DNA of 64,000 bases from Leptospira sp. B5-022 (lineage in GTDB: Bacteria > Spirochaetota > Leptospiria > Leptospirales > Leptospiraceae). Shown piece after piece: positions 20,652-29,326 of the stretch. The notes below the pieces were generated by a model. That model did not search any database and had not been told where the DNA came from. It saw only the letters and a program-made list of their open reading frames with translations. Every line of letters begins with the position of its first letter. Within the stretch, counting starts at the first letter, position 1. Made by a program: the position numbers and the translations under genes. Location: contig NZ_ANIJ01000006.1 in the NCBI RefSeq assembly GCF_000347035.1, positions 372,001-436,000 of the forward strand. Direction: 5' to 3'.

Positions 20652-22406
20652 ATGAAAAAAATAGTTCCTCCGGAAGCGTTGCAATTTTTAGCGTCTATCC
20701 CCTTGTTCAAGGGTCTCCCGAGAAAATTACTAGTCTTACTTTATGGTCACATAGAAGAACGAAATATCCATAATCACACTGTCCTTTATTATAAGGGAGA
20801 GATCTCCAAGGAACTCTACCTAATCCGACATGGCGAGGTGATGATTACCTTAGGAGAGGCAGGCAAAACGGTTCGATATCTGGGAGAAGGCGACGTATTC
20901 GCAGAGAATAGTGTTCTTACAAGGACGGCTCATACAGGTTCGGCAACCGCGATACTGGATACATTATTGTATGTTTTGGATGGTGAATATTTTCTAAAAT
21001 TAGCCGCTAAAGAAAGAATACTTTCCCAAAACTTAATGAGGCTGATGGGAATGAGAATGAGAGAGGTTATGGAAGATTCTTCCAGCCCCGTCCATACTTC
21101 CAGAAGACTTGTATGCCATATCCCTATAGAAGAAGTAGAAGATTTTAAGATCCATTTGGAATCCATAGTCGATAACGGGAGAAAATCCCACGAAGGTCAT
21201 GTTTCTCTTTTGAGAATGGATACGTTTAAAGGAAAATCGGTTTCCGACATGATCCGAACAATCGCAGGACTTAGAAAAAAGTCTTCCATACTACATCTTT
21301 ATTTTAAGAACCCGGTGATCCAACCGGAGCTAGATAAGTTAGTACAACAATGCGATCAGATCGTCTTCTGGGAAGAAAAACCGGAAAGAAATCTAAAGCA
21401 GAAAAACGAAATCCTCGGTTATTGGGAACCACGCATCCGAAACTTTTCCGGAAGGACTTCTCGTATCATTGTTTCCGAAAACGGATTAAGAAAACATGAA
21501 GAATCCGCGAATCAAAAGATATTTTATAAGGGGGAAACATTCGCCAGATATTTGGTGTCTAGGACCCGCGGGCTTGCATTGGGCGGAGGAGGTGCGAGAG
21601 CGCTTGCTCATGTAGGTCTTTTGAAAGTTTTGGAGAGAGAGGGGATCCGTTTCGATTTTGTGAGCGGTTCTTCTTTCGGTGCTGTGATCGGAGCGCTTTA
21701 TGCGAGGGGAGAAAGCACCGACTCCATCTTCAAAATGATCGGGAAGTTTTTCGGCGGAATAGAAAAACCTTTCGATCCTACTATACCGCTTATCTCATTC
21801 TTTAAAGGAAAAAGAATGCTTCGAATGTTAAAGGATGCATTCGGAACCCAATTGATAGAAGATCTAAAGATCCCGTTTGCGACCTCCGCAGTGGATCTTC
21901 ATAGCGGACAAGAATATGTTATGGACCAAGGACCCATTTGGGAAGCGCTTGCTGCTGCAATGAGTTTGCCTGGGATGTTTCCTCCCGTATTCAAAGGAGA
22001 TCATCTTTTGATAGACGGAGGCGTGATTAATAATGTTCCCGAAAACCTGATCCGAAAAAAAGGAGCCGATGTCATCCTATCCGTGAATGTTTCCCCACTT
22101 AGAGACGAGGGCATTGTTCGACTTTTGGAGGATAGAAAAGTAACCGGAAAATCCTTCTTCAAAAATCTTTGGGAAGATATTACGTATCCTCCGATCCTGA
22201 AGATCATGGCAAGAGCCATCACACTAGAAGGTAGAGAGATCACTAAATTGAGAAAGGAAAAGATGGATCTTTTTATCAATTTACATATAGAAGAATTCGC
22301 TTTTACAGATTTCGGAAAATACAAGGAAATTATAAAGAAGGGGGAATTGGAAACGGAAGCAGCAATCGGGGATATTCGTAAACTATTCTTCCCTTCCGAA
22401 AAATAG
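20652..22406 (+). CDS. cNMP-binding-domain patatin-like phospholipase (NTE/PNPLA type)
   Basis: 584 aa. Residues ~15-130 form a cyclic-nucleotide-binding-like domain (LFKGLPRKLL, LYLIRHGEVM, LGEGDVFAENSVLTRTAHTGSATA). The middle region (~150-300) resembles the linker of neuropathy-target-esterase-type proteins. The patatin domain has the oxyanion GGGGAR (311-316), nucleophile GSSFG (Ser341) and DGG (Asp455), so the catalytic dyad is complete. It should hydrolyse phospholipid or lysophospholipid esters at the membrane. A canonical R-x-A phosphate-binding cassette is not evident, so nucleotide binding is uncertain. Confidence 0.85.
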   Translation: MKKIVPPEALQFLASIPLFKGLPRKLLVLLYGHIEERNIHNHTVLYYKGEISKELYLIRHGEVMITLGEAGKTVRYLGEGDVFAENSVLTRTAHTGSATAILDTLLYVLDGEYFLKLAAKERILSQNLMRLMGMRMREVMEDSSSPVHTSRRLVCHIPIEEVEDFKIHLESIVDNGRKSHEGHVSLLRMDTFKGKSVSDMIRTIAGLRKKSSILHLYFKNPVIQPELDKLVQQCDQIVFWEEKPERNLKQKNEILGYWEPRIRNFSGRTSRIIVSENGLRKHEESANQKIFYKGETFARYLVSRTRGLALGGGGARALAHVGLLKVLEREGIRFDFVSGSSFGAVIGALYARGESTDSIFKMIGKFFGGIEKPFDPTIPLISFFKGKRMLRMLKDAFGTQLIEDLKIPFATSAVDLHSGQEYVMDQGPIWEALAAAMSLPGMFPPVFKGDHLLIDGGVINNVPENLIRKKGADVILSVNVSPLRDEGIVRLLEDRKVTGKSFFKNLWEDITYPPILKIMARAITLEGREITKLRKEKMDLFINLHIEEFAFTDFGKYKEIIKKGELETEAAIGDIRKLFFPSEK

Positions 22407-23036
22407 TCAGAGATAGCTAAGTATCTTTTCCTGGAGCTTATCGGAATGTTTTCTCCAGGAAAGTTTCCATTCTTCGCTTCCTTTTGGGCCAACTTTATTC
22501 GTAAGTGCAAATACGGTCCCGAAAGGAATATTAAAAAGATTGCAAACTTTTGCCAGACCGAAAGCTTCCATATTCTCGAAACCTAAACCTTCTACCTTGA
22601 TCCTCTCCATAGCGCGAGGACTCAAATCTTCCAAAGTAACGGAACCGGTTCCGTTGGTAGCGGATTCTACAAAATCGTTACCATCGAACGGGAATTTTAG
22701 GTCGGGGAACTCGTATTTAAAAGTCATACTTTCAGGAAGTCTGATCTTTTTATCAAGGAAGGCGATCTGATAGTTTGCGAATACTTTTGAAATTCCGAAT
22801 TTACCTTCCCAATCTTTTCGTGGGATCCAGGTATAAACTCCTGCGGATCCTATCCCGAAAATCGCTTTAGGTTTCCAGTTAGAAGGATCCGAGAGATATT
22901 TCTGGAGATTAATGGCGGCTTCCAATTCTCCAATGCCTGCCTCGAAGGTGTGGATCCGAGGATCCGATTTTAATTTGTCTATTTCTCCTGCGAAAGCCGC
23001 GCAGAAAAGGATGTCCTGGATTTTAAGGTCGCTCAT
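22407..23036 (-). CDS. Nucleoside phosphorylase/nucleosidase family protein, possible futalosine hydrolase
   Basis: 209 aa. The N-terminus DILFCAAFAGEIDKL and the glutamate-containing ENMEAFGLAKVCNLFNIPFG, followed by TNKVGPKGSEEW, fit the PNP_UDP_1 fold, particularly the MqnB/MTAN branch with MExx at the ribose-binding site. The TNxVG...W ending resembles futalosine hydrolase of the alternative menaquinone pathway, but other nucleosidases share it. No other mqn gene is visible here. It is the last of three minus-strand genes with 4-6 bp spacing. Confidence 0.6.
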   Translation of the reverse strand: MSDLKIQDILFCAAFAGEIDKLKSDPRIHTFEAGIGELEAAINLQKYLSDPSNWKPKAIFGIGSAGVYTWIPRKDWEGKFGISKVFANYQIAFLDKKIRLPESMTFKYEFPDLKFPFDGNDFVESATNGTGSVTLEDLSPRAMERIKVEGLGFENMEAFGLAKVCNLFNIPFGTVFALTNKVGPKGSEEWKLSWRKHSDKLQEKILSYL

Positions 23037-23040
23037 CTGG

Positions 23041-24969
23041 TTAAAGAAAGATCGTTTTTATCAGATCTGCATAGAGTTCTGCAACCTTATTTCTTTTCAC
23101 TTTCATGGTTTCGGTCAGTTCTTTTCCTTTTTCGAACTCCTTGTCTAAAAGGCGAAACTCGACTATTTTTTCGAAATTTTTAAATCCGTTCTTTTCGGAG
23201 ATCGTCTTTTTGATCAGTTCCTTGTAAAACTTAATCACCCTCTGGTCTTTCACGAGTGTCGAATTATCATTCGGCAAAAGGATTCCTTGGTCGGAAAAAT
23301 GATCCCTGAGTTTAGAAAAATCAGGCACAAGTAAAACCGCCAAAAACTTTTGGTCTTGGCCAAGAACAACTGCAGTCAGGGCCCAACCGGTTTCTAAAAT
23401 TTTTCCTTCGATAGGTTCCGGTTCCACATTCTCTCCTGACGAAAGAACGATTGTGTCTTTTGCTCTCCCAGCAAATTTTAATTCGCCGGTTTTGGTCCAA
23501 ACAAATAAGTCACCCGAGTTAAACCATCCATCCGAAAAATTGGATTGGGTCAGTTCCATATTTTTGTAGTAGCCTGCGGTCACATGAGGACCCTTATGCC
23601 AAGCGATCCCTTTGTCTCCCGGTGTGGAAACCACTACGTTTTGTTCATTGACTAATTTGATATGTGCACCTGGAAATACGGGTCCAATCGAGCCGGTTTT
23701 AGGGATTGGGAAACTTCCTAAGGCTCCCATACCGGTAGTCTCAGTCATCCCATAAGTTTCTATAATCGGAATTCCCATGGAGCGAAAGAAAAATTGGATC
23801 TTAGGAGGCATTGCTCCGGCTCCGCAGAATGCGTATCTCAATTGTCCGCCGAATAGGGCTCGGACCGGTGCGAGAACTTTTTGAGCTACAAGATTCAGGG
23901 AATAAAAGATAGGAAGAAGGAGGGTAGCAACCAATGTGTCGGTTAACTTCTCTTCTTTATTCTCCTCTTCCGTTTCCGAATAATTACCGGTGATAGTATC
24001 CAAAAGAGAATTATAGGTCTCAGCGATCCGAACTGCTTGTTTAAAAATGGTTAGTTTTATAGGAGAGGATTTGGAAACCTTGTCCCAGATCCTCCGGTAT
24101 AAAGCCTCCCAGACTCTAGGAACTGAAACAAGAACCGTAGGTTTGATGATCTCGAAATCTCTGGTTAGTTGAGAAACATTAGAGCAGGCGAGGGAGGCCC
24201 CCCAAGAAAGAAGTGCGGTTTCTAAAATTCTTTCCGCGATATGCCATGGTGGAAGGAACACTACCACTCGATCCGAATAATTTGCAGGCACGAATTGTTG
24301 CAGCTGGTCAATCGTCCAGGTAAAAGACCTGTGTTTTAAGACCACACCCTTTGGAACTCCTGTGGTTCCGGAAGTATAGATAATCGTGGCAATATCGTTC
24401 TCGCTTAAGGATTCCCCGATTGAATGAAGAAGTGACTTTCCTTTTTTTTCGACCCAGGTTCTTCCCTGAGCGATCGCAGTTTCCAAATCTATAAATTCGA
24501 TTTTAGGATAGGCTGATTTCAATTTTGGCAATGAAGCAAAATTTTCCTCGGTTTCGATAAGAATTACGGTTTCAAGATGTTTTAATCTGTTTAGGATTTT
24601 TCCAAGTTTAACTAAGGTTTGTTCTTTTTCTATGAACGTGATCTTAGATTCGGTATGATCTAGGATGTAAAATATCTCTTCTTCGCTTGCGTCACATCCT
24701 CTGGGGACATCCGCGCCGCCGGAACACATTACGGAGAAGGAGCATAATGCCCATTCTGTTCGGTTATCGCAAAATAAGCCTACCTTATCCCCTTTGCCTA
24801 GATTTTTTTGTCTGAAAAACCCCGAAAGATTTTCTAGATTCAAAAACCATTCCGAATAAGAGATTCCGGAGAAACTTTTTACTTTTTCATCCCAGATCCA
24901 TTGGAAGGGTCTATCCTTGTAATGGATGCAAGAGTCTCTGACAAGATGATAGATACTTCTTTTTTCCAT
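23041..24969 (-). CDS. AMP-dependent long-chain acyl-CoA synthetase
   Basis: 642 aa ANL-superfamily ligase. IIYTSGTTGVPKG is the ATP P-loop, ETYGMTETTG the A5 motif, and FNSGDLFVWTKTGELKFAGRAKD the A7/A8 hinge. The length and the insert near 320-360 fit FadD15/long-chain ACSL types that activate fatty acids at the membrane. Middle gene between argC and the nucleosidase, spaced 6 and 4 bp. Confidence 0.87.
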   Translation of the reverse strand: MEKRSIYHLVRDSCIHYKDRPFQWIWDEKVKSFSGISYSEWFLNLENLSGFFRQKNLGKGDKVGLFCDNRTEWALCSFSVMCSGGADVPRGCDASEEEIFYILDHTESKITFIEKEQTLVKLGKILNRLKHLETVILIETEENFASLPKLKSAYPKIEFIDLETAIAQGRTWVEKKGKSLLHSIGESLSENDIATIIYTSGTTGVPKGVVLKHRSFTWTIDQLQQFVPANYSDRVVVFLPPWHIAERILETALLSWGASLACSNVSQLTRDFEIIKPTVLVSVPRVWEALYRRIWDKVSKSSPIKLTIFKQAVRIAETYNSLLDTITGNYSETEEENKEEKLTDTLVATLLLPIFYSLNLVAQKVLAPVRALFGGQLRYAFCGAGAMPPKIQFFFRSMGIPIIETYGMTETTGMGALGSFPIPKTGSIGPVFPGAHIKLVNEQNVVVSTPGDKGIAWHKGPHVTAGYYKNMELTQSNFSDGWFNSGDLFVWTKTGELKFAGRAKDTIVLSSGENVEPEPIEGKILETGWALTAVVLGQDQKFLAVLLVPDFSKLRDHFSDQGILLPNDNSTLVKDQRVIKFYKELIKKTISEKNGFKNFEKIVEFRLLDKEFEKGKELTETMKVKRNKVAELYADLIKTIFL

Positions 24970-24975
24970 TGAGAA

Positions 24976-25989
24976 TTAGGGAAGTAAACCCAGAGCTTCC
25001 GGCTCGTTCAACATTAAATTTATATTTTGTAACGCTTGGCTCGCCGCTCCCTTCATTAGGTTGTCTAAGGCCGAAACGATTGTGACATTCTTTCCTCTTT
25101 GCCTCAGGCTTATATCCAGGAAATTGGTATGTTGCACTTTTGCGAGATCAATCTCTTCCGGAGTTTTTCTGATCCGGATAAAAGGCTCCGATTTAGAATT
25201 TTCCGCAAGAGTCTCTAAAAAAGGCAGATTTTCCGAATTAGCCTCTAGATAGATCGTGGATAGAATTCCTCGATACACAGGAAGTAAATGAGGCACGAAT
25301 AAAATTTCGGGTTCTAAGAGTCCGGATCCGGTAAAACAATACTCTTGGATTTCCGGTTCATGCTGGTGGGTTAAAATTTTGTAAGCCCTGAAGTTTTCGT
25401 ATACACCATTGAAGGAAAATCCTCCGTCTTCTACTCTTCCTCCGGCGCCGCTGATCCCCGATTTACAATCAGCGACAATCCTTGGTTTGATCTCTTTTCT
25501 AAGCTTACCCAAAAAATACAATGCTAAGATTACGGAAGTGGAGAAACAGCCAGGATTGGAAACGAAGTCCGCACCTTTTAGTCTATCTCTAAATATCTCC
25601 GGAATTCCGAAAACCGCTTTGGCAGTGAGAGAAAAACTCGTATGTTTTAACTTATAGTTCGTTTCGAATTTTTCTTGGTTATGAAGCCGGTATACTCCGG
25701 AAAGATCGATTACTTTATGGCCTTTGTCCAGGAATTTGGGAGTAAGCTCTAAGGAAGCATCGTTAGGAACTGCAAGAACTACTAGCGAACCTTTCGGAAC
25801 CTCATCCTCATGTTTTTTAAAAATGAGATCTTTTGGAGCAATTAGATCCGGAAAAACTTCTGAAAGAGATTTGCCTGCAAGTTTATCACTAGTCACATGC
25901 ACCGCTTTGTATTTTGGATGGCGGGCGAGTAGTCCTAATAATTCTTTTCCCGTAAATCCGCCTGCTCCGATGATGCTGATCTCTGACAT
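24976..25989 (-). CDS. argC: N-acetyl-gamma-glutamyl-phosphate reductase
   Basis: 337 aa NADPH enzyme of arginine synthesis. The Rossmann motif is [13 protein letters not shown] (6-18), and the catalytic cysteine is in SNPGCFST (C148). HQHEPEIQ contains the second active-site histidine. GGAAAA lies before ATG 25989. It leads a three-gene run whose other members are not arginine genes. argD is at the left end of the window. Confidence 0.93.
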   Translation of the reverse strand: MSEISIIGAGGFTGKELLGLLARHPKYKAVHVTSDKLAGKSLSEVFPDLIAPKDLIFKKHEDEVPKGSLVVLAVPNDASLELTPKFLDKGHKVIDLSGVYRLHNQEKFETNYKLKHTSFSLTAKAVFGIPEIFRDRLKGADFVSNPGCFSTSVILALYFLGKLRKEIKPRIVADCKSGISGAGGRVEDGGFSFNGVYENFRAYKILTHQHEPEIQEYCFTGSGLLEPEILFVPHLLPVYRGILSTIYLEANSENLPFLETLAENSKSEPFIRIRKTPEEIDLAKVQHTNFLDISLRQRGKNVTIVSALDNLMKGAASQALQNINLMLNEPEALGLLP

Positions 25990-26048
25990 GAGTTTTCCTT
26001 TTGACTAACGTTTGAAACAATCCTAAAAATCGGGACTAGGCTTGGAAT

Positions 26049-26079
26049 AAAAAAACGCCGGATGAGGTTTCATCCGGCG
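26049..26079 (-). terminator. Strong Rho-independent terminator after recA
   Basis: On the minus strand a perfect 10-bp stem CGCCGGATGA/TCATCCGGCG encloses a 4-nt loop (AACC) and is followed by seven T (plus-strand A-run 26049-26055). It lies about 33 bp past the recA stop codon. Confidence 0.9.
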
Positions 26080-26112
26080 GTCAATGGTTTCTAAAAAGAA
26101 AGCCAGTAGTAA

Positions 26113-27201
26113 TTAGCCTGCTGCTTTTTGGACTTCTTCTGACGGTTGAGCAGGTGGTAATTTTCCGTCAGGTGCTAAAGGAGGTAATCCGTTCAGATCT
26201 CTTACCATATTTTCTATTTGGAAGGCGATTTCAGGATTCGATTTTAGATATTCTTTAGCAGCTTCTTTTCCTTGGCCTATCTTTTCCGTATTATAGGAAT
26301 ACCAGGCCCCGGATTTGCTAATAATGTCGTGTTTTACGCCCAAGTCAACGAGAGAACTTTCTCGACTAATTCCGGTGTTAAAGATTATGTCGAATTCCGC
26401 CTGACGGAAAGGAGGTGCCATTTTGTTTTTTACAACTTTTACACGTACCCTGTTTCCTGTGGCTTCTTCCTTCTCTTTTAAGGTTTCAATCTTACGAATA
26501 TCCAAACGGATCGTACTATAAAACTTTAATGCGTTTCCACCGGTGGTAGTTTCAGGAGAACCGAACATAACTCCGATCTTCATACGGATCTGGTTGATGA
26601 ATACCACAACCGTTTTGGACTTAGAAATGGTTCCGGTCAGTTTACGAAGCGCTTGAGACATAAGTCTTGCTTGCAGACCCATATGGGAATCTCCCATATC
26701 GCCTTCGATCTCTGCCTTTGGAACCAATGCTGCAACCGAATCTAGCACCACGATATCGATCGCGTTACTTCGAACTAACGACTCACAGATTTCTAATGCT
26801 TCTTCTCCGTTATCCGGTTGAGAAACAAGTAACTCTTCGAGATTCACTCCTAGTTTTTTTGCATAAGCAGGGTCTAGGGCATGTTCTGCGTCTATAAATG
26901 CGGCGACGCCGCCTCTTTTTTGGCATTCGGCAATTGCAGAAAGGGTTAGGGTAGTTTTACCGGAAGACTCTGGACCATAGATTTCAACGATCCTTCCTAA
27001 TGGATATCCACCCACACCTAGGGCGATATCCAAATCTAAGGATCCGGTAGGGATCACAGGGGCAACTATGCTTGCGGATGCGGCTCCTAAACGCATAATA
27101 GAGCCCTTACCGAATTGTTTTTCGATTTGGGTCATTGCCTGATCAATTGCTTGGCGTTTGGAATCGTCCAAACCCTGTGCTTCTTCTTTTTGCTTTTTCA
27201 T
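26113..27201 (-). CDS. recA: Recombinase A
   Basis: 362 aa from ATG 27201, preceded at a suitable distance by AGAAGGAG. A longer frame begins at TTG 27228 but would place that site inside the gene. Walker A is GPESSGKT (76-83); [17 protein letters not shown] carries Walker B, and [16 protein letters not shown] the DNA-binding region. RecA forms filaments on single-stranded DNA, drives recombination and activates LexA cleavage. A 61-codon ORF ends 7 bp upstream, and a LexA-like box lies in front of that ORF. A strong terminator follows. Confidence 0.96.
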   Translation of the reverse strand: MKKQKEEAQGLDDSKRQAIDQAMTQIEKQFGKGSIMRLGAASASIVAPVIPTGSLDLDIALGVGGYPLGRIVEIYGPESSGKTTLTLSAIAECQKRGGVAAFIDAEHALDPAYAKKLGVNLEELLVSQPDNGEEALEICESLVRSNAIDIVVLDSVAALVPKAEIEGDMGDSHMGLQARLMSQALRKLTGTISKSKTVVVFINQIRMKIGVMFGSPETTTGGNALKFYSTIRLDIRKIETLKEKEEATGNRVRVKVVKNKMAPPFRQAEFDIIFNTGISRESSLVDLGVKHDIISKSGAWYSYNTEKIGQGKEAAKEYLKSNPEIAFQIENMVRDLNGLPPLAPDGKLPPAQPSEEVQKAAG

Positions 27202-27208
27202 GGATTCT

Positions 27209-27394
27209 TTAGCTCCTTCTCTTGCCAAGACCCGGTTCCCCCTCAGATAAAACTGCGTGTACTTTTTTTATGGGAATCCAATCTTTTCTAATAGGAAGAA
27301 TACTCTTAGTCCCGGACAAATTCCAGGTCAGATCTAAAAAACCTTCCGATTCCCTGGGAAAAGTTTCCGTTAAAATCTCTCTTATGTCACCCAA
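27209..27394 (-). CDS. Possible 61-aa protein upstream of recA
   Basis: An open frame from TTG 27394 to a TAA at 27209, 7 bp before recA. The recA Shine-Dalgarno sequence lies in its last codons, which would allow coupled translation. Codon choice looks like the neighbouring genes. The peptide ([20 protein letters not shown]... [19 protein letters not shown]) matches no family I know. Weak points are the TTG start, the lack of a Shine-Dalgarno site before it, and an overlapping plus-strand frame. It may be a leader or a real small protein. Confidence 0.35.
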   Translation of the reverse strand: MGDIREILTETFPRESEGFLDLTWNLSGTKSILPIRKDWIPIKKVHAVLSEGEPGLGKRRS

Positions 27395-27427
27395 AAAATT
27401 CGGTCAGGCGTGAAAAAAATACAAATA

Positions 27428-27440
27428 TATGTATAGCAAA
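27428..27440 (-). promoter_or_regulatory. LexA-like box upstream of recA
   Basis: On the minus strand TTTGCTATACATA matches the Leptospira LexA consensus that I recall (TTTG-N5-CAAA) at 7 of the 8 fixed positions. A -10-like TATACA overlaps it (27431-27436), as expected for repression. It lies 34 bp before the small ORF and about 227 bp before the recA ATG. Confidence 0.5.
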
Positions 27441-27476
27441 TGGAGTTGTAGTGAAATTAGCCCGAAAAATCTAGGC

Positions 27477-28316
27477 TTAATCGGACAAAAATCCCTTCTC
27501 GCTCTTCTCCTTATCGGTCAAAAACGTGATTTCCGCCTTATGGCTTCTTCTCGTTTGCTCTAAAAGGAATTTCCAGAACCTTCTGGCATATAATATAAAT
27601 ATAATAAAAGAAGCCAATACTAGGAGTATTTTAGAGAGAAGTAATATATAGAATGCTGAAAGATTATGATTGGGGAAATAGAAGAGTTCCGTTTTGTTTT
27701 CGGAAAAGTTTTTTACATTTCCACCGCGTTTTTTGTCTTCTTCGAAATATGTATGCATCTCTCCGATATCCAAATCCTTGATGGGAAAATCAGGGATCGT
27801 TTTGTATAATAAAAGTGCCCCCGATTCGGAATAGAGTAGAAAGCTTCCTTGTAGTTTTAATTCTCCCCATTTAGGTAAAGGGCGATAGGGTAAACTTCGG
27901 AAAATATATCTAATTGAGACCTGGCCTGTCTCGAATTCATAATAAGAATCCGGGAAATTTCCCTTATCGTAAAATAGGGTCTCCCATTCTTTTCCAGGGA
28001 ATCGGATTTGAACTCCTTCGAATCTGTCTAGGCTTTCTAGATCTTTTTTTAGTTTTTCCAATCCAAGTTTTTGTTTTTTGTCCGGTTTTAGATCGGTTTT
28101 GAGAAACAAATCCAAACTTTGCTCGGAGTCTTTTTTCAATTCGGCAATATATTCGGCACTTAGATTGCGAATGATCCTTTCTTCGGCTAAAATTGGATGT
28201 CCGGCCCATATTAAGAATGAATTCCAAAACTCATCCGTGGATTTTTCGGAAGCACTAAGGCTTAAGGGATAGGGAAGAAAGAAAAGCAAAAAGAAGAATC
28301 GGAAAACCTTTGACAT
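27477..28316 (-). CDS. Exported, membrane-anchored hypothetical protein
   Basis: 279 aa. An N-terminal signal peptide (VFRFFFLLFFLPYPLSLSAS) is followed by a ~200-residue extracytoplasmic region and a single transmembrane helix at about 225-247 (YILLLSKILLVLASFIIFILY) with a basic cytoplasmic tail. No family recognised. The charged helical stretch near 50-90 (LKPDKKQKLGLEKLKKDLESL) precedes what looks like a beta-rich domain. It diverges from the six-gene TldD operon. Confidence 0.6.
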   Translation of the reverse strand: MSKVFRFFFLLFFLPYPLSLSASEKSTDEFWNSFLIWAGHPILAEERIIRNLSAEYIAELKKDSEQSLDLFLKTDLKPDKKQKLGLEKLKKDLESLDRFEGVQIRFPGKEWETLFYDKGNFPDSYYEFETGQVSIRYIFRSLPYRPLPKWGELKLQGSFLLYSESGALLLYKTIPDFPIKDLDIGEMHTYFEEDKKRGGNVKNFSENKTELFYFPNHNLSAFYILLLSKILLVLASFIIFILYARRFWKFLLEQTRRSHKAEITFLTDKEKSEKGFLSD

Positions 28317-28382
28317 GGATGGCTTTTATCCTGTAATACTCAAACCATAATCGAAAACCCTGAGCTGAAAAGCTTTAAAAAT

Positions 28383-28856
28383 ATGAGCCTCCAAGAACTA
28401 CACAAAATCCAAACCACTAAATCTTCCTGGCAGGATTTTGTGGAATACAGCATTCATACTCCGTTTTATACCGAAACAAAGGCGAAAACCCAATCCTTAG
28501 TAGAGGCGATTCAACTCACATTATTCCATGATTATCTTTCCACTTTTTCTCCGGAGGAAAGATCCGAATTTCTTTCTTCTCCGAATGCGCTCCAAGCATC
28601 TGCTGAAAAATTCGTGAATATTTTAGAAGGTGTGCGTTATTCCCAAGATGGATACAATCAAAAGGAAAGGTCCATGTTTTTGGGAATGTTAAAGTCCTTA
28701 TTGAAAGAATATAAGGTGGATGAGAATGGGGAAAGAAAGGATTTGGAAAGATATCATTTCTATCGTTGTATCATTCGTTTTTGTTCGGATAAGGATTATA
28801 TCCTTAGAGTGTACGAAAAATACAAATCTTATCTTTCTCAAGGCAGTGGGGTATAA
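28383..28856 (+). CDS. Hypothetical helical protein, first of the TldD/MoxR operon
   Basis: 157 aa, soluble, probably all-alpha, without recognisable motif. Its stop overlaps the start of the HIT gene (TAATG), so it belongs to the six-gene run. Cys is nearly absent, charged residues are abundant, and there is no signal peptide. Its place at the head of the operon is the only functional hint. Confidence 0.6.
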   Translation: MSLQELHKIQTTKSSWQDFVEYSIHTPFYTETKAKTQSLVEAIQLTLFHDYLSTFSPEERSEFLSSPNALQASAEKFVNILEGVRYSQDGYNQKERSMFLGMLKSLLKEYKVDENGERKDLERYHFYRCIIRFCSDKDYILRVYEKYKSYLSQGSGV

Positions 28857-29275
28857 TGGCCCATAGGACATTGGTCGTTTCTCCGGATTGTCCTATTTGT
28901 TCCGTATTGCGTGGGACAAAGATCCCAGGTTTCATTCACCAAAATTCTTCCTTTATCATCCGACATGCTCCTGAAGATAAAAAAATCCCGGGCTATCTAT
29001 ACATCGAACCGATTTCCCATAGAGAAAAATATTCGGACTGGGACTCTAAAGAGTTCCAGGACTTAGGAGAAACATTTTCTTTTGCGACCGATTGGATCCA
29101 AAAGAAATATTCTCCTCCCAAAATTTATACCGTCTTGATCGCGGAAAAAGTGGCACATATGCATTTTCATCTTGTTCCGAGATATGAAGATATCAAAGGA
29201 CCGGAGTATATCCGATTAGCGTTGGAAGGTTTGGCTTCGGCTCCGGTCGGGATACCATTCCCTACATTCGAATGA
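28856..29275 (+). CDS. HIT family nucleotide hydrolase/transferase
   Basis: 139 aa with the histidine triad HMHFH (101-105) after the usual GYLYIEPISHREKY segment (~46-60). A CPIC pair at 12-15 may bind zinc, as in Fhit-related bacterial HITs. HIT proteins hydrolyse or transfer nucleotidyl groups from substrates such as adenosine phosphoramidates. The triad ends with LVPRY rather than a fourth histidine pattern typical of Hint, so the exact subfamily is open. 51 bp before tldD. Confidence 0.8.
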   Translation: MAHRTLVVSPDCPICSVLRGTKIPGFIHQNSSFIIRHAPEDKKIPGYLYIEPISHREKYSDWDSKEFQDLGETFSFATDWIQKKYSPPKIYTVLIAEKVAHMHFHLVPRYEDIKGPEYIRLALEGLASAPVGIPFPTFE

Positions 29276-29326
29276 GCCTTTTTCCTTCCGTCATTATCAA
29301 AAAATTTCTGTCTAAAGTAAAAGGTT

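Noticed and set aside
27222..27413. 63-codon plus-strand frame opposite the small ORF near recA
   Set aside because: It is antisense to the better minus-strand frame, overlaps the recA leader and has no Shine-Dalgarno.
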